DNA from: Oscillospiraceae bacterium
Lineage (GTDB): Bacteria > Bacillota > Clostridia > Oscillospirales > Ruminococcaceae
Assembly: GCA_025758045.1 (NCBI GenBank)
Contig: CP107208.1
Location: 1-64,000, forward strand
Direction of reading: 5' to 3'
DNA length: 64,000 nucleotides
Every line of letters starts with the position of its first letter. Within the stretch, counting starts at the first letter, position 1. Shown piece by piece: positions 22,694-31,841 of this stretch. The notes under the pieces are model-generated. The model was not told the DNA's origin. It searched no databases and was given only the letters and a program-made list of their open reading frames with translations. Both the position numbers and the translations under genes were made by a program.

Positions 22694-24447
22694 ACATGAA
22701 AAAACTGTTTTTGCTGAATCTCCCGTATCTTCTGTTCGTGTATCCCTTCGATAAGCTGGCACAGGCTTTTCGGCTTGCGCCCGGCGCTGACCTCTCCGGC
22801 AAGCTGCTCTCCATCGGAGACGGCTTCACGGCGGCGTTTTCCTCCCCGTGGCTCAGTTTCCATCCCACGGACCTGCTGATCGGCATAGCCGGTGCGGTGG
22901 TCCTTCGCATGGCGGTCTACCTGAAAGGCAAGAACGCTAAGAAGTATCGCCACGGGATCGAGTATGGTTCTGCCCGCTGGGGGACTGCGGCGGATATCGC
23001 TCCCTACATGGACAAGGACTTTTTCCAGAACATCCCTATGACGCAGACGGAGCGGATCACGATGGCGAGCCGCCCAAAGCAGCCGAAGTATGCCAGAAAT
23101 AAAAACATTCTGGTGATCGGTGGTTCCGGCAGCGGCAAGACGCGGTTCTTCTGCAAGCCGTCGCTGCTGCAAGCCCATTCATCCTATGTCTGCACCGATC
23201 CGAAAGGAACCTTGCTGCCGGAGATCGGTACTTTCCTGGAACGGAAGAAATACCGTATCAAGTGCCTCAACCTGATAAACTTCCGAAAATCCATGAGATA
23301 CAACCCACTGGCCTACATTCGGTCAGAGAAGGATATCTTAAAACTGGTGAACGCCCTGATTATGAACACGAAGGGCGAAGGCGAAAAATCTTCGGAAGAT
23401 TTCTGGGTCAAAGCGGAACGCCTCTATTATTCCGCGCTGATCGGCTACATCTGGTACGAGGCCACGGAGGAAGAAAAGAACTTCATCACGCTTCTGGACC
23501 TTATCAATGCCAGTGAAGCCAGAGAGGACGACGAGACTTATCAAAGCCCGGTGGACCTGCTTTTTTCTCAGTTGGAGGAACGGGAGCCGGACCACTTCGC
23601 CGTCAAGCAGTACCGCAAATTCAAGATGGCGGCGGGCAAAACCTTAAAATCCATTCTCATTTCCTGTGGCGCCCGGCTTGCTCCCTTCGACATCAAGGAG
23701 CTGCGGGACCTGATGGAATATGACGAACTGGAACTGGATACCCTGGGCGACCAAAAGACGGCGCTGTTTGTGATCCTGTCAGATACAGACAGCACTTTCA
23801 ATTTCGTGGCCGCCCTCATGTATAGTCAGCTTTTCAATCTGCTCTGCGACAAGGCGGATGACTTCTACGGTGGGCGGCTGCCCGTCCATGTCCGTTTGAT
23901 CCTGGACGAGTTTGCCAACATCGGCCAGATACCGAACTTTGATAAGCTGATCGCCACCATCCGAAGCCGTGAGATATCGGCTTCTATTATTTTGCAGTCG
24001 CAGAGCCAGTTAAAGACCATCTACAAGGACGCGGCAGATACCATTGTCGGTAACTGTGACAGCACTTTGTTTTTGGGAGGCAAGGAGAAATCCACGCTCA
24101 AGGAAATTTCGGAACTGCTGGGGAAAGAGACCATTGATCTCTATAACCAGTCCGAAAACCGGGGCAGCCAGGTTTCTCATGGCCTCAGTTATCAGAAATT
24201 AGGAAAGGAGTTGATGACCCAGGACGAATTGGCAGTGATGGACGGCGGCAAGTGTATCTTCATGCTGCGGGGCGTGCGCCCGTTCCTTTCGGACAAGTAC
24301 GACCTCACCCGGCACCCGAATTACAGATACACGGCCGACGCCGACCCTAAAAATGTCTTTGACATGGAACGGTACATGAAGAAGCAGCGTGCCGTGGTAA
24401 AACCCACGGACACCTTCGATGTGTACGAGATTGACGCAACAACTTAA
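22690..24447 (+). CDS. VirD4/TraG-type coupling protein
   Basis: 585 residues; links the relaxosome to the secretion channel and pumps DNA. Two N-terminal membrane spans (residues 5-25 and 60-80), Walker A IGGSGSGKTR at about 143-151, Walker B RLILDEFANIGQ at about 401-411, and the arginine-rich ATRAs-like stretch TIRSREISASIILQSQSQLK. Full length, unlike the ICE-A copy. Overlaps PcfB. Confidence 0.95.
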   Translation: MNMKKLFLLNLPYLLFVYPFDKLAQAFRLAPGADLSGKLLSIGDGFTAAFSSPWLSFHPTDLLIGIAGAVVLRMAVYLKGKNAKKYRHGIEYGSARWGTAADIAPYMDKDFFQNIPMTQTERITMASRPKQPKYARNKNILVIGGSGSGKTRFFCKPSLLQAHSSYVCTDPKGTLLPEIGTFLERKKYRIKCLNLINFRKSMRYNPLAYIRSEKDILKLVNALIMNTKGEGEKSSEDFWVKAERLYYSALIGYIWYEATEEEKNFITLLDLINASEAREDDETYQSPVDLLFSQLEEREPDHFAVKQYRKFKMAAGKTLKSILISCGARLAPFDIKELRDLMEYDELELDTLGDQKTALFVILSDTDSTFNFVAALMYSQLFNLLCDKADDFYGGRLPVHVRLILDEFANIGQIPNFDKLIATIRSREISASIILQSQSQLKTIYKDAADTIVGNCDSTLFLGGKEKSTLKEISELLGKETIDLYNQSENRGSQVSHGLSYQKLGKELMTQDELAVMDGGKCIFMLRGVRPFLSDKYDLTRHPNYRYTADADPKNVFDMERYMKKQRAVVKPTDTFDVYEIDATT

Positions 24448-24483
24448 CCCAAAATCAAAAACATTTTTTAGGAGGATTATTTT

Positions 24484-24699
24484 ATGGAATTTTTCAACAG
24501 CGCAGTTGGTGTTTTGCAGACTCTCGTAGTGGCCCTGGGCGCAGGTCTTGGTATCTGGGGCGTTATCAACCTTCTGGAAGGTTACGGTCAGGACAACCCT
24601 GCTTCCAAAAGCCAGGGTATGAAACAGTTGATGGCCGGCGGCGGTGTCGCCCTCATCGGCATCACCCTTGTACCTCTGCTCTCCGGCCTGTTCGGTTGA
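24484..24699 (+). CDS. Maff2-family small membrane protein
   Basis: 71 residues, MEFFNSAVGVLQTLVVALGAGLG, two hydrophobic spans separated by EGYGQDNPASKSQGMKQLM. This is the Maff2 family, always between VirD4 and VirB6 in Tn1549-like elements; it resembles a VirB2-type pilin subunit in size and layout, which is inference. Ribosome site TTAGGAGG. Confidence 0.85.
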   Translation: MEFFNSAVGVLQTLVVALGAGLGIWGVINLLEGYGQDNPASKSQGMKQLMAGGGVALIGITLVPLLSGLFG

Positions 24700-24719
24700 T
24701 CGTCCGGCGGTGATCGCTT

Positions 24720-25589
24720 ATGGGCGGCATACTCGACAAACTCGATGAATGGCTCCGAGGGTTGCTCATCGAGGGGATCACGGGAAACCTGTCGGGCATG
24801 TTCGATACGGTCAATACCAAAGTAGGCGAGATCGCCGGTGAAGTGGGACAGACGCCGCTGGCATGGAACAGCGGCGTCTTTTCTATGATCCGAAACCTCT
24901 CTGAAACGGTGATCGTTCCAATCGCCGGGGTTATCCTGACATTCGTAATGTGTTATGAGCTGATCCAGCTTGTGACAGAGAAAAACAATCTGCATGATGT
25001 AGATACCTGGATGTTCTTCAAGTGGATTTTCAAAACCTTCTGTGCCGTTCTCATTGTGACGAACACATGGAACATCGTCATGGGTATCTTCGATGTGGGG
25101 CAAAGCGTTGTAAACAGTAGCGCAGGCGTCATCATCGGGAATACCTCCATTGATATCAGCAGCGTCATCACGGATATGGAGGCGCAGCTTGAAGCCCTGG
25201 GCACGGGAGAACTGTTCGGGCTGTGGTTCCAGTCCCTTTTTGTGGGACTTACCATGAACGCCCTTTCCATCTGTATCATGCTTGTCATCTACGGCCGCAT
25301 GATTGAGGTGTATTTGACAACTTCCGTTGGACCAATTCCGCTTGCCACTATGACAAACCGGGATTGGAGCCATACAGGACAGAACTACTTGAAATCCCTG
25401 TTTGCATTGGCGTTCCAGGCATTTCTAATCATGGTGTGCGTGGGAATCTACTCTGTTTTGGTACAGAGTATCGCCACGGACGGAAACATCTCAGGCGCGA
25501 TATGGGCCTGCATGGGCTACACGGTCCTGCTGTGCTTCGCCCTGTTCAAGACCGGCAGCCTCTCTAAGAGCCTGTTCGGAGCGCATTAA
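24720..25589 (+). CDS. VirB6/TrbL-like channel protein
   Basis: 289 residues with about six membrane spans and the conserved opening DKLDEWLRGLLIEGITGNLS and centre SVGPIPLATMTNRDWSHTGQ, as in CD1112/TrbL proteins of clostridial elements. It forms the inner part of the mating channel. Located between Maff2 and PrgI, the usual order. Confidence 0.85.
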   Translation: MGGILDKLDEWLRGLLIEGITGNLSGMFDTVNTKVGEIAGEVGQTPLAWNSGVFSMIRNLSETVIVPIAGVILTFVMCYELIQLVTEKNNLHDVDTWMFFKWIFKTFCAVLIVTNTWNIVMGIFDVGQSVVNSSAGVIIGNTSIDISSVITDMEAQLEALGTGELFGLWFQSLFVGLTMNALSICIMLVIYGRMIEVYLTTSVGPIPLATMTNRDWSHTGQNYLKSLFALAFQAFLIMVCVGIYSVLVQSIATDGNISGAIWACMGYTVLLCFALFKTGSLSKSLFGAH

Positions 25590-25603
25590 GGAGGCTTGAT
25601 AAA

Positions 25604-26038
25604 TTGGCGTATGTAACCATTCCAAAGGATTTGACGAAAGTAAAATCCAAAGTGCTGTTTGGGCTTACCAAACGGCAGCTTATATGTTTCGGAGCGGCGG
25701 CACTCATCGGAGTACCGCTTTTCTTTTTGCTCAGACGCACGGCCAGCAACAGCGCCGCCGCGTTCTGCATGATTATCGTCATGCTCCCGTTCTTTCTACT
25801 CGCCATGTATGAGCGGCACGGCCAACCCCTGGAAGTGGTAGCCGGACAGGTCATCCGCTGTATGTTCCTGCGGACGAAAGAGCGGCCTTACCAGACAAAC
25901 AATTTCTATGTAGCCCTGGAGCGGCAGGCCCAGACGGAAAAGGAGGTGAAAGCCATTGTTCAGAAAGCGAAAGCCAGAGCCGCAGGCACGGCAGGCGGCA
26001 AAACCAGCGGTAAAGCTCACCGCCGCAGAAAAGCGTGA
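25604..26038 (+). CDS. PrgI-family membrane protein (VirB3-like)
   Basis: 144 residues from TTG 25604 with AAGGAGGC upstream. AYVTIPKDLTKVKSKVLFGL, TKRQLICFGAAALIGVPLFF and a second span, then a basic tail. PrgI takes the VirB3 position next to VirB4. The C-terminal 27 codons overlap the VirB4 gene in another frame, so the exact end could be an artefact, but the overlap is usual in this family. Confidence 0.82.
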   Translation: MAYVTIPKDLTKVKSKVLFGLTKRQLICFGAAALIGVPLFFLLRRTASNSAAAFCMIIVMLPFFLLAMYERHGQPLEVVAGQVIRCMFLRTKERPYQTNNFYVALERQAQTEKEVKAIVQKAKARAAGTAGGKTSGKAHRRRKA

Positions 26039-28385
26039 GATCAGCCGTATCCTGGAAACTGCCAGAGGCGACGGCAAGGTACATTCCGCGCAGGATACTT
26101 TACCTTTCCGACAGATGTACCCGGACGGTCTGTGCAAATTGGACGACCACACCTGGTCGAAGTGTATCGAGTTCGAGGATGTGAATTATCAGCTTGCAAA
26201 GCCCGACGACCAGACGGCGATTTTTGAAGCCCTCTGCGATATGTATAACGCCCATGATGCTTCTATCGGGATGCAGCTCTCCCTTGTGAGCCGCCGCATG
26301 AACCGGGAGGATTTTGTGAAGCGTATCGAGATTGCGGCGCAGGGAGATCACTTCGACCATATCCGTGAGCTTTACACGCAAATGCTCCGCAAGCAGCTTG
26401 AACGGGGCAACAACGGTCTTATCAAGACAAAGTACCTGACCCTCACCATCGAGGCACGGGACAGCAAAACCGCAAGGGCACGGTTTTCCCGGATCGTCAT
26501 GGATGCCCTCAACCATTTCAAGGTCATGGGCGCTCTGGCAAAAGAGCTTGGCGGCAAGGAATGGCTGGAAATGCTCCACGGCATCCTGCACCCGGACGGG
26601 GAACGGTTTGCCTTTGAATGGAACTGGCTTGCCCCTTCCGGCCTGTCGGTCCAGGATTTTATCGCACCATCTTCCTTCCGCTTCGGTGAAGCACGGAAGT
26701 TCACAATGACAGATAAATTCTGTGCCGTATCTTTTCTGCAGATCAGCGCACCGGAAATGGATGACCGTATGCTCACCGAACTGCTGGATACAGACAGCGG
26801 GCTGCTTGTCAGCCTCCATATCCGCAGCATGGATCAGAACGAGGCGATCAAGACGGTCAAGCGGAAGATCACCGACATTGACAGTATGAAGATCGACGCG
26901 CAGAAAAAGGCGGTGCGGGAAGGTTTCGATATGGATATCATCCCCACCGATCTTGCCACCTACGCAGGTGAGGCAAAGAACATCCTCCGTGACCTGCAAA
27001 GCAGAAATGAGCGAATGTTCCTGATGACCTTCCTGGTGGTGAACTTCGCGGACAGCAAGCAAAAGCTGGAGAATGACCTTCTCCGTGCGGCAAGCGTGGC
27101 ACAGAAATATAACTGCTCCCTGGTACGGCTGGACTTTCAGCAGGAGGACGGCTTCGTGTCGGCTCTGCCCCTGGGTGTCAACCGCATTAAGATACAGCGC
27201 GGACTTACCACTTCGGCGGTGGCGGTGTTCGTTCCCTTCACCACGCAGGAGATTTTCCACGGCGGTGAAGCCCTCTACTACGGGCTCAATGCCACTTCCG
27301 GCAATATGATCCTTGCCGACCGCAAAAAGCTGAAAACGCCCAACGGCATGATCTTAGGCACACCCGGCAGCGGCAAGAGTTTTTCCGCAAAGCGTTCCAT
27401 CGTGGGTGTATTCCTGAACACAAAGGACGATATCCTGATCTGCGACCCGGAAGCGGAATATTTTCCGCTGGTGAACCGTCTGGAAGGTCAGGTCATCAAA
27501 ATCTCACCTACCAGCACGCAGTATGTGAACCCTATGGATATCAACCTCAATTACAGCGAGGACGATAACCCGCTGGCGCTGAAATCCGACTTTATCCTGT
27601 CGTTCTGCGAACTGGCAGCAGGTGGCCGGAACGGTCTGGAGCCGGTGGAAAAGACGGTCATTGACCGTGCCGTGCGGATCGTGTACCGCCCCTATATCGC
27701 AGACCCCCGCCCGGAGAATATGCCGCTGCTGGAAGATTTGTATGACGAGATCAAACGGCAGCCGGAGCCGGAGGCGCAGCGGATCGCGGCAGCGCTGGAG
27801 CTGTATGTGCATGGCAGTCTGAATGTTTTTAATCACCGCACCAACGTGGATATCAACAACCGCATTGTCTGCTTCGATATCAAGGAGCTGGGAAAGCAGC
27901 TCAAAAGCCTGGGTATGCTGGTGATCCAGGATCAGGTGTGGAACCGTGTTTCCCAAAACCGGGATCAGGGCAAATCCACTTGGTACTTCGTGGACGAGTT
28001 CCATCTTCTGCTACGAGGCGAGGTTGGTTCTTGGAGTGTGGAAATTTGGAAACGCTTTCGTAAATGGGGCGGAATCCCCACGGGGATCACGCAGAACATC
28101 AAGGACCTGCTTTCCTCCCCGGAGATCGAGAACATCTTTGAAAACAGCGATTTTGTGTACCTTCTGAACCAGGCCAGCGGAGACAGAAAAATCCTCTGCG
28201 AGCGCCTGAACATCTCCAATCAGCAGGCGGCGCATATCAGCAACGCAGGCCCCGGCGAGGGGCTGATCTTCTTTGGTAATGTGATCCTTCCTTTTGTGGA
28301 TGACTTCCCGAAGGACAACGAGCTTTACAGCATTATGACAACAAAACTTGGTGAAACCGGGAAAGGAGAAAACGAACATGAATGA
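25956..28385 (+). CDS. VirB4/TraE-type ATPase
   Basis: 809 residues from TTG 25956, chosen because AGGAGGTG lies seven bases upstream inside the PrgI gene. Walker A LGTPGSGKSFSAKR at about 466-475, Walker B STWYFVDEFHLLLRG near 675, and a C-terminal RKWGGIPTGITQNIKDLL arginine/glutamine region. It powers assembly of the mating channel and substrate passage. Confidence 0.95.
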   Translation: MFRKRKPEPQARQAAKPAVKLTAAEKREISRILETARGDGKVHSAQDTLPFRQMYPDGLCKLDDHTWSKCIEFEDVNYQLAKPDDQTAIFEALCDMYNAHDASIGMQLSLVSRRMNREDFVKRIEIAAQGDHFDHIRELYTQMLRKQLERGNNGLIKTKYLTLTIEARDSKTARARFSRIVMDALNHFKVMGALAKELGGKEWLEMLHGILHPDGERFAFEWNWLAPSGLSVQDFIAPSSFRFGEARKFTMTDKFCAVSFLQISAPEMDDRMLTELLDTDSGLLVSLHIRSMDQNEAIKTVKRKITDIDSMKIDAQKKAVREGFDMDIIPTDLATYAGEAKNILRDLQSRNERMFLMTFLVVNFADSKQKLENDLLRAASVAQKYNCSLVRLDFQQEDGFVSALPLGVNRIKIQRGLTTSAVAVFVPFTTQEIFHGGEALYYGLNATSGNMILADRKKLKTPNGMILGTPGSGKSFSAKRSIVGVFLNTKDDILICDPEAEYFPLVNRLEGQVIKISPTSTQYVNPMDINLNYSEDDNPLALKSDFILSFCELAAGGRNGLEPVEKTVIDRAVRIVYRPYIADPRPENMPLLEDLYDEIKRQPEPEAQRIAAALELYVHGSLNVFNHRTNVDINNRIVCFDIKELGKQLKSLGMLVIQDQVWNRVSQNRDQGKSTWYFVDEFHLLLRGEVGSWSVEIWKRFRKWGGIPTGITQNIKDLLSSPEIENIFENSDFVYLLNQASGDRKILCERLNISNQQAAHISNAGPGEGLIFFGNVILPFVDDFPKDNELYSIMTTKLGETGKGENEHE

Positions 28386-28551
28386 TCCCCGCTATTTGCA
28401 TACGGAAGAAAAACAGGAGGGCGAAACCTTCTTTGATGTGATGAACCGTCTGATTGCCAGAAGCAAGGCGGTCACGGCAGATATGGAGGCGGTCCTTGCA
28501 GAGCTGGAAAGTGAGATCGAACCGTTCCGTGCGCCGAAGGACCATGAATAA
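28378..28551 (+). CDS. small ICE protein between VirB4 and methyltransferase
   Basis: 57 residues from ATG 28378 (AAAGGAGAAAA upstream), overlapping VirB4 by 8 bases and the methyltransferase start by 8 bases. MNDPRYLHTEEKQEGETFFD and a helical tail VTADMEAVLAELESEIEPFR. No family name recognised. Confidence 0.6.
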   Translation: MNDPRYLHTEEKQEGETFFDVMNRLIARSKAVTADMEAVLAELESEIEPFRAPKDHE

Positions 28552-29566
28552 ACTGACCCATGTGAGCCTGTTTTCCGGCATTGGCGGTCTGGACCTGGCG
28601 GCGGAGGCTGCCGGGTTTGAAACCGTCTGCCAGTGTGAGTGGGCGGATTTCCCGCACTCCGTCCTCTCCGCACGATGGCCGGATGTTCCCAGGTTCCGGG
28701 ATATCACTACTTTCACGAAGGAGGCGTTTTTTGAAAAAACAGGACTTGAAACAGTTACCGTTATCTCAGGCGGCTTTCCCTGTCAGCCCTTCTCCACCGC
28801 CGGAAAACGGAAGGGCTTTGCGGATGAACGCTACCTGTGGCCGGAAATGTGCCGCGTTATTACCGAGCTGCGGCCCCGTTGGGTGCTTGGGGAAAATGTT
28901 GCTGGCTTCATCAATATGGGGCTCGACAAAACGATCTTTGACCTGGCAAAAGCGGGATACGCTGTTCTCCCATTCGTATTTCCGGCTTGCGGTGTCGGCG
29001 CATGGCATGAGCGCCAGCGAACTTTTATCGTCGCGGCTGATGTTTCCCACACCCCTTGCCTCAGACAACAACACCGCCAGGGATGCGGCAAGCCTGGATG
29101 TGTTCCTGTCGGACAATGGAATATTCCGCAAGAGGAACCGAAACGGGGCGATCTGGAGCCTCAGTCTGTCGGCGGCGGTATTCTATCTGACCCCGGTGGC
29201 GTCGGACGGTTTCCGCTCGACCTTGAAGCCGTCGGCCTTCGATCCGGCGAAGAAGGACGGGAACCTGTCGGCGCAGATCATCTCCCAGGAACAGCCGGTA
29301 TCCGAAACGGCGGCGCTGAACCCGGATTGGGTGGAATGGCTCATGGGTTTCCCGAAAGGATGGACGGACGTATCCTCTGGGCTGACGAGCCGGAAGGAAT
29401 CCCCCGCATGACCGAGCGCATGGATGACCGGGCGCTGCGGCTGAAAACTTTGGGAAATGCGGTTTGCCCGCCCCAGGCCTATCCCATTTTTCGCTATATC
29501 GCCATGATCGAGAATGGCACCTGCGGCGACTTTTGCCCCTATGGAAAGGAAGGTGACTGCCTATGA
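28544..29566 (+). CDS. C5 cytosine DNA methyltransferase
   Basis: 340 residues from ATG 28544. Motif I FSGIGGLDLAAEAAGF, motif IV ISGGFPCQPFS with catalytic Cys near residue 80, motif VI ENVAGF, motif VIII ERQRTFIVAADVSH, and motifs IX-X RALRLKTLGNAVCPPQAYPIF. The target-recognition region (residues 170-300) is short and Gly/Pro-rich. Such enzymes in conjugative elements protect the incoming DNA from host restriction; no cognate nuclease is nearby. A second open frame inside the gene (29040-29411) also spells methyltransferase-like text, see findings. Confidence 0.9.
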   Translation: MNKLTHVSLFSGIGGLDLAAEAAGFETVCQCEWADFPHSVLSARWPDVPRFRDITTFTKEAFFEKTGLETVTVISGGFPCQPFSTAGKRKGFADERYLWPEMCRVITELRPRWVLGENVAGFINMGLDKTIFDLAKAGYAVLPFVFPACGVGAWHERQRTFIVAADVSHTPCLRQQHRQGCGKPGCVPVGQWNIPQEEPKRGDLEPQSVGGGILSDPGGVGRFPLDLEAVGLRSGEEGREPVGADHLPGTAGIRNGGAEPGLGGMAHGFPERMDGRILWADEPEGIPRMTERMDDRALRLKTLGNAVCPPQAYPIFRYIAMIENGTCGDFCPYGKEGDCL

Positions 29567-31542
29567 GGGAACTGAAAGCGACCGATAAGATCACGCAGAA
29601 AATGACCCGTGACGGTGCGGTATCGGAAAACCTTGCCACGGGAGAGGTGGAACATATCAGCAGCCGGGAGCCGGAAACGGAGCTGTCCGCTTCTTCGGAA
29701 GAATCCGCTGGCGCTGCGGCTGACCTCGCCCTGCGTGCGGCGGAACACCATGAGAAGAAAAGCGCACGAAAGGCGGAAAAGGCTGACACCCAGGCGGTGC
29801 GGGATGGTTCTGCCGCAAGGCAGCGCCCGTCCTCCCGCCTGCAATTTACCGAGGAAGAACGTGCCGATCCCGTACTTGGAAAGTACATTGACCGTTCCGA
29901 CCGTGCGGCGGACAGGCTGGACGCGGCAAAAGCCGCTATCCCCACAAAGAAAGTTCTCCGTACCGAGCGTGTTTTTGACGAGACAGCCGGAAAAGGCAAA
30001 ACGCAGCTTCACTTTGAAGAAGTGGAGAAACGCCCCAACGGACGCCTGCGGCACAATCCGCTTTCTCGGCCGGTCCATGAGATCGTCCACGCTGCCCATG
30101 CGAAGGTGCATGAGGTGGAACAGGAAAATGTGGGTGTTGAAGCCGGACACAAGGGCGAGGTGCTGACGGAGCGTGGGCTTGCCTACGGAAAAGGCAAAGT
30201 CCGTGCCGCCGTCCACCATCACCGCACAAAGCCCTGGCGTGATGCGGCGAAGGCAGAGCAGGCTTCTTTTAAGGCAAACGCCGACTACCTTTACCAAAAG
30301 GCACTGCATGATGATCCTGTATTGGCGGCTTCTAACCCGATATCCCGCTTTCTGCAGAAACAGCGGATCAAGCGGAACTATGCAAAGGAGCTGCGACAGG
30401 CAGAGAAAACCGCAAAGAACACAGCGGCCACAGCGAAAAGTGCGGCGCAGAAAGCAAAGGACGCCTTCAAGGAAACATTCCTCTACATCAAACACCATAG
30501 CCGGGCGGTGCTGTTGGTGATCGGCATTGGCGCCTGTGTTGCTCTGCTGTTTGGCGGGGTATCTTCCTGTTCCATGATGGCAGGCTCCGGTGTGGGCGGT
30601 GTATTTACTTCCTCTTATCTCTCCGAGGACACGGATATGCTGGCTGCAGAGGCGGCCTACTGCGAACTGGAGCAGGAGCTTCAATATGAGCTGGACCACT
30701 ATGAGGCTCTGCACCCCGGATATGACGAATACCGTTTTGATCTGGACGAGATCGAGCATGACCCTTATGTGCTGATCTCCATTCTCACGGCGTTCCATGA
30801 AGGGGTGTTCACCATCGACGAGGTTCAGGCTGAATTGCAAATGTTCTTTGAAAAGCAGTATATCCTGACGCAGACCGTGGAGGTGGAGGTACGCTATCGG
30901 ACGGAGACACGGACAGACAGCGAAGGAAACGACTATGACGTGGAAGTACCGTACAACTACTATATCTGCAATGTGAAGCTGGAAAACTTCGATCTTTCCC
31001 ATGTGCCGGTCTACATCATGGACGAAGAAACGCTTTCCCTGTATGCGGTCTATATGGCGACGCTGGGAAACCGGGAAGATTTATTCCCCGGCTCCGGCTA
31101 TGTGGACAAGTACACCAAACCGCCCACCACCTATGATATCCCGCCTTCCGCACTGGAAGATGAAACCTTTGCAGCGCTCATTACCGAGGCGGAGAAGTAC
31201 ATCGGCTATCCTTATGTCTGGGGCGGCAGCAATCCGAACACTTCTTTTGATTGCTCCGGCTTCGTATCCTGGGCGCTGACGCAAAGCGGCGTCTGCAATA
31301 CGGGCAGGCTGGGAGCCCAAGGACTCTACAATATTTCCACCCCGGTAGCCTCTGCCAACGCAAGACCCGGCGACCTGATCTTTTTCGTCGGTACTTACGA
31401 TACGCCGGGCGTTTCCCATGTGGGTATCTATGTGGGCGGCGGAAAAATGCTGCACTGCGGCGACCCCATCCAGTATGCAGATATCAACACAAGCTACTGG
31501 CAATCCCACTTTTACGCTTTCGGGCGACCGCCCTACAACTAA
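29563..31542 (+). CDS. membrane-anchored NlpC/P60 cell-wall hydrolase (CD1108-like)
   Basis: 659 residues. A long charged cytoplasmic N-terminus (1-300, Ala/Lys/Glu-rich), one membrane span at about 312-333 (RAVLLVIGIGACVALLFGGV), an extracellular linker, and a C-terminal NlpC/P60 domain from about 535: GYPYVWGGSNPNTSFDCSGF with catalytic Cys near 563, then SHVGIYVGGGKMLHCG with the histidine. It cuts peptidoglycan to let the mating channel through, the role of Tn916 Orf14-type proteins. Overlaps the methyltransferase stop by four bases. Confidence 0.9.
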   Translation: MRELKATDKITQKMTRDGAVSENLATGEVEHISSREPETELSASSEESAGAAADLALRAAEHHEKKSARKAEKADTQAVRDGSAARQRPSSRLQFTEEERADPVLGKYIDRSDRAADRLDAAKAAIPTKKVLRTERVFDETAGKGKTQLHFEEVEKRPNGRLRHNPLSRPVHEIVHAAHAKVHEVEQENVGVEAGHKGEVLTERGLAYGKGKVRAAVHHHRTKPWRDAAKAEQASFKANADYLYQKALHDDPVLAASNPISRFLQKQRIKRNYAKELRQAEKTAKNTAATAKSAAQKAKDAFKETFLYIKHHSRAVLLVIGIGACVALLFGGVSSCSMMAGSGVGGVFTSSYLSEDTDMLAAEAAYCELEQELQYELDHYEALHPGYDEYRFDLDEIEHDPYVLISILTAFHEGVFTIDEVQAELQMFFEKQYILTQTVEVEVRYRTETRTDSEGNDYDVEVPYNYYICNVKLENFDLSHVPVYIMDEETLSLYAVYMATLGNREDLFPGSGYVDKYTKPPTTYDIPPSALEDETFAALITEAEKYIGYPYVWGGSNPNTSFDCSGFVSWALTQSGVCNTGRLGAQGLYNISTPVASANARPGDLIFFVGTYDTPGVSHVGIYVGGGKMLHCGDPIQYADINTSYWQSHFYAFGRPPYN

Positions 31543-31568
31543 AAAACGATATGGAGGTAATTTGATTT

Positions 31569-31841
31569 ATGGCAACGACACAGAAGATCCGCAATGACAT
31601 TGCGAAAACCAAAGAAAAGATCGCGGAGCAGCAGAAACGCCTTCGTGCGCTGGAGGCCCAGCTTGCGGAGGAAGAAAATCTGGAAATCGTCCGCATGGTG
31701 AAAGCCGTGAAGATGGACAACAAGGAGCTGACCGCTTTCCTGAAAGCCTATGCCAGCGGCATGATCTCCCTGCCGGAAGGTATGCTGCAGGAGGGAGACA
31801 CCGAGAATGAGAAAACGGAGGGATACGAGGATGAAGCATAA
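31569..31841 (+). CDS. DUF4315-family protein
   Basis: 90 residues, a single coiled-coil-forming helix (KIRNDIAKTKEKIAEQQKRL) followed by LTAFLKAYASGMISLPEGM. Matches DUF4315, which lies between the NlpC/P60 and DUF4366 genes in Tn1549-like elements. Function unknown. Its end overlaps the next gene start. Confidence 0.8.
   Translation: MATTQKIRNDIAKTKEKIAEQQKRLRALEAQLAEEENLEIVRMVKAVKMDNKELTAFLKAYASGMISLPEGMLQEGDTENEKTEGYEDEA

Noticed and set aside
28544..29566. Restriction-modification system
   Set aside because: Only the methyltransferase is present; neighbours are transfer genes and no nuclease is found.
29539..31002. 487-codon minus-strand frame
   Set aside because: Shadow of the NlpC/P60 gene.
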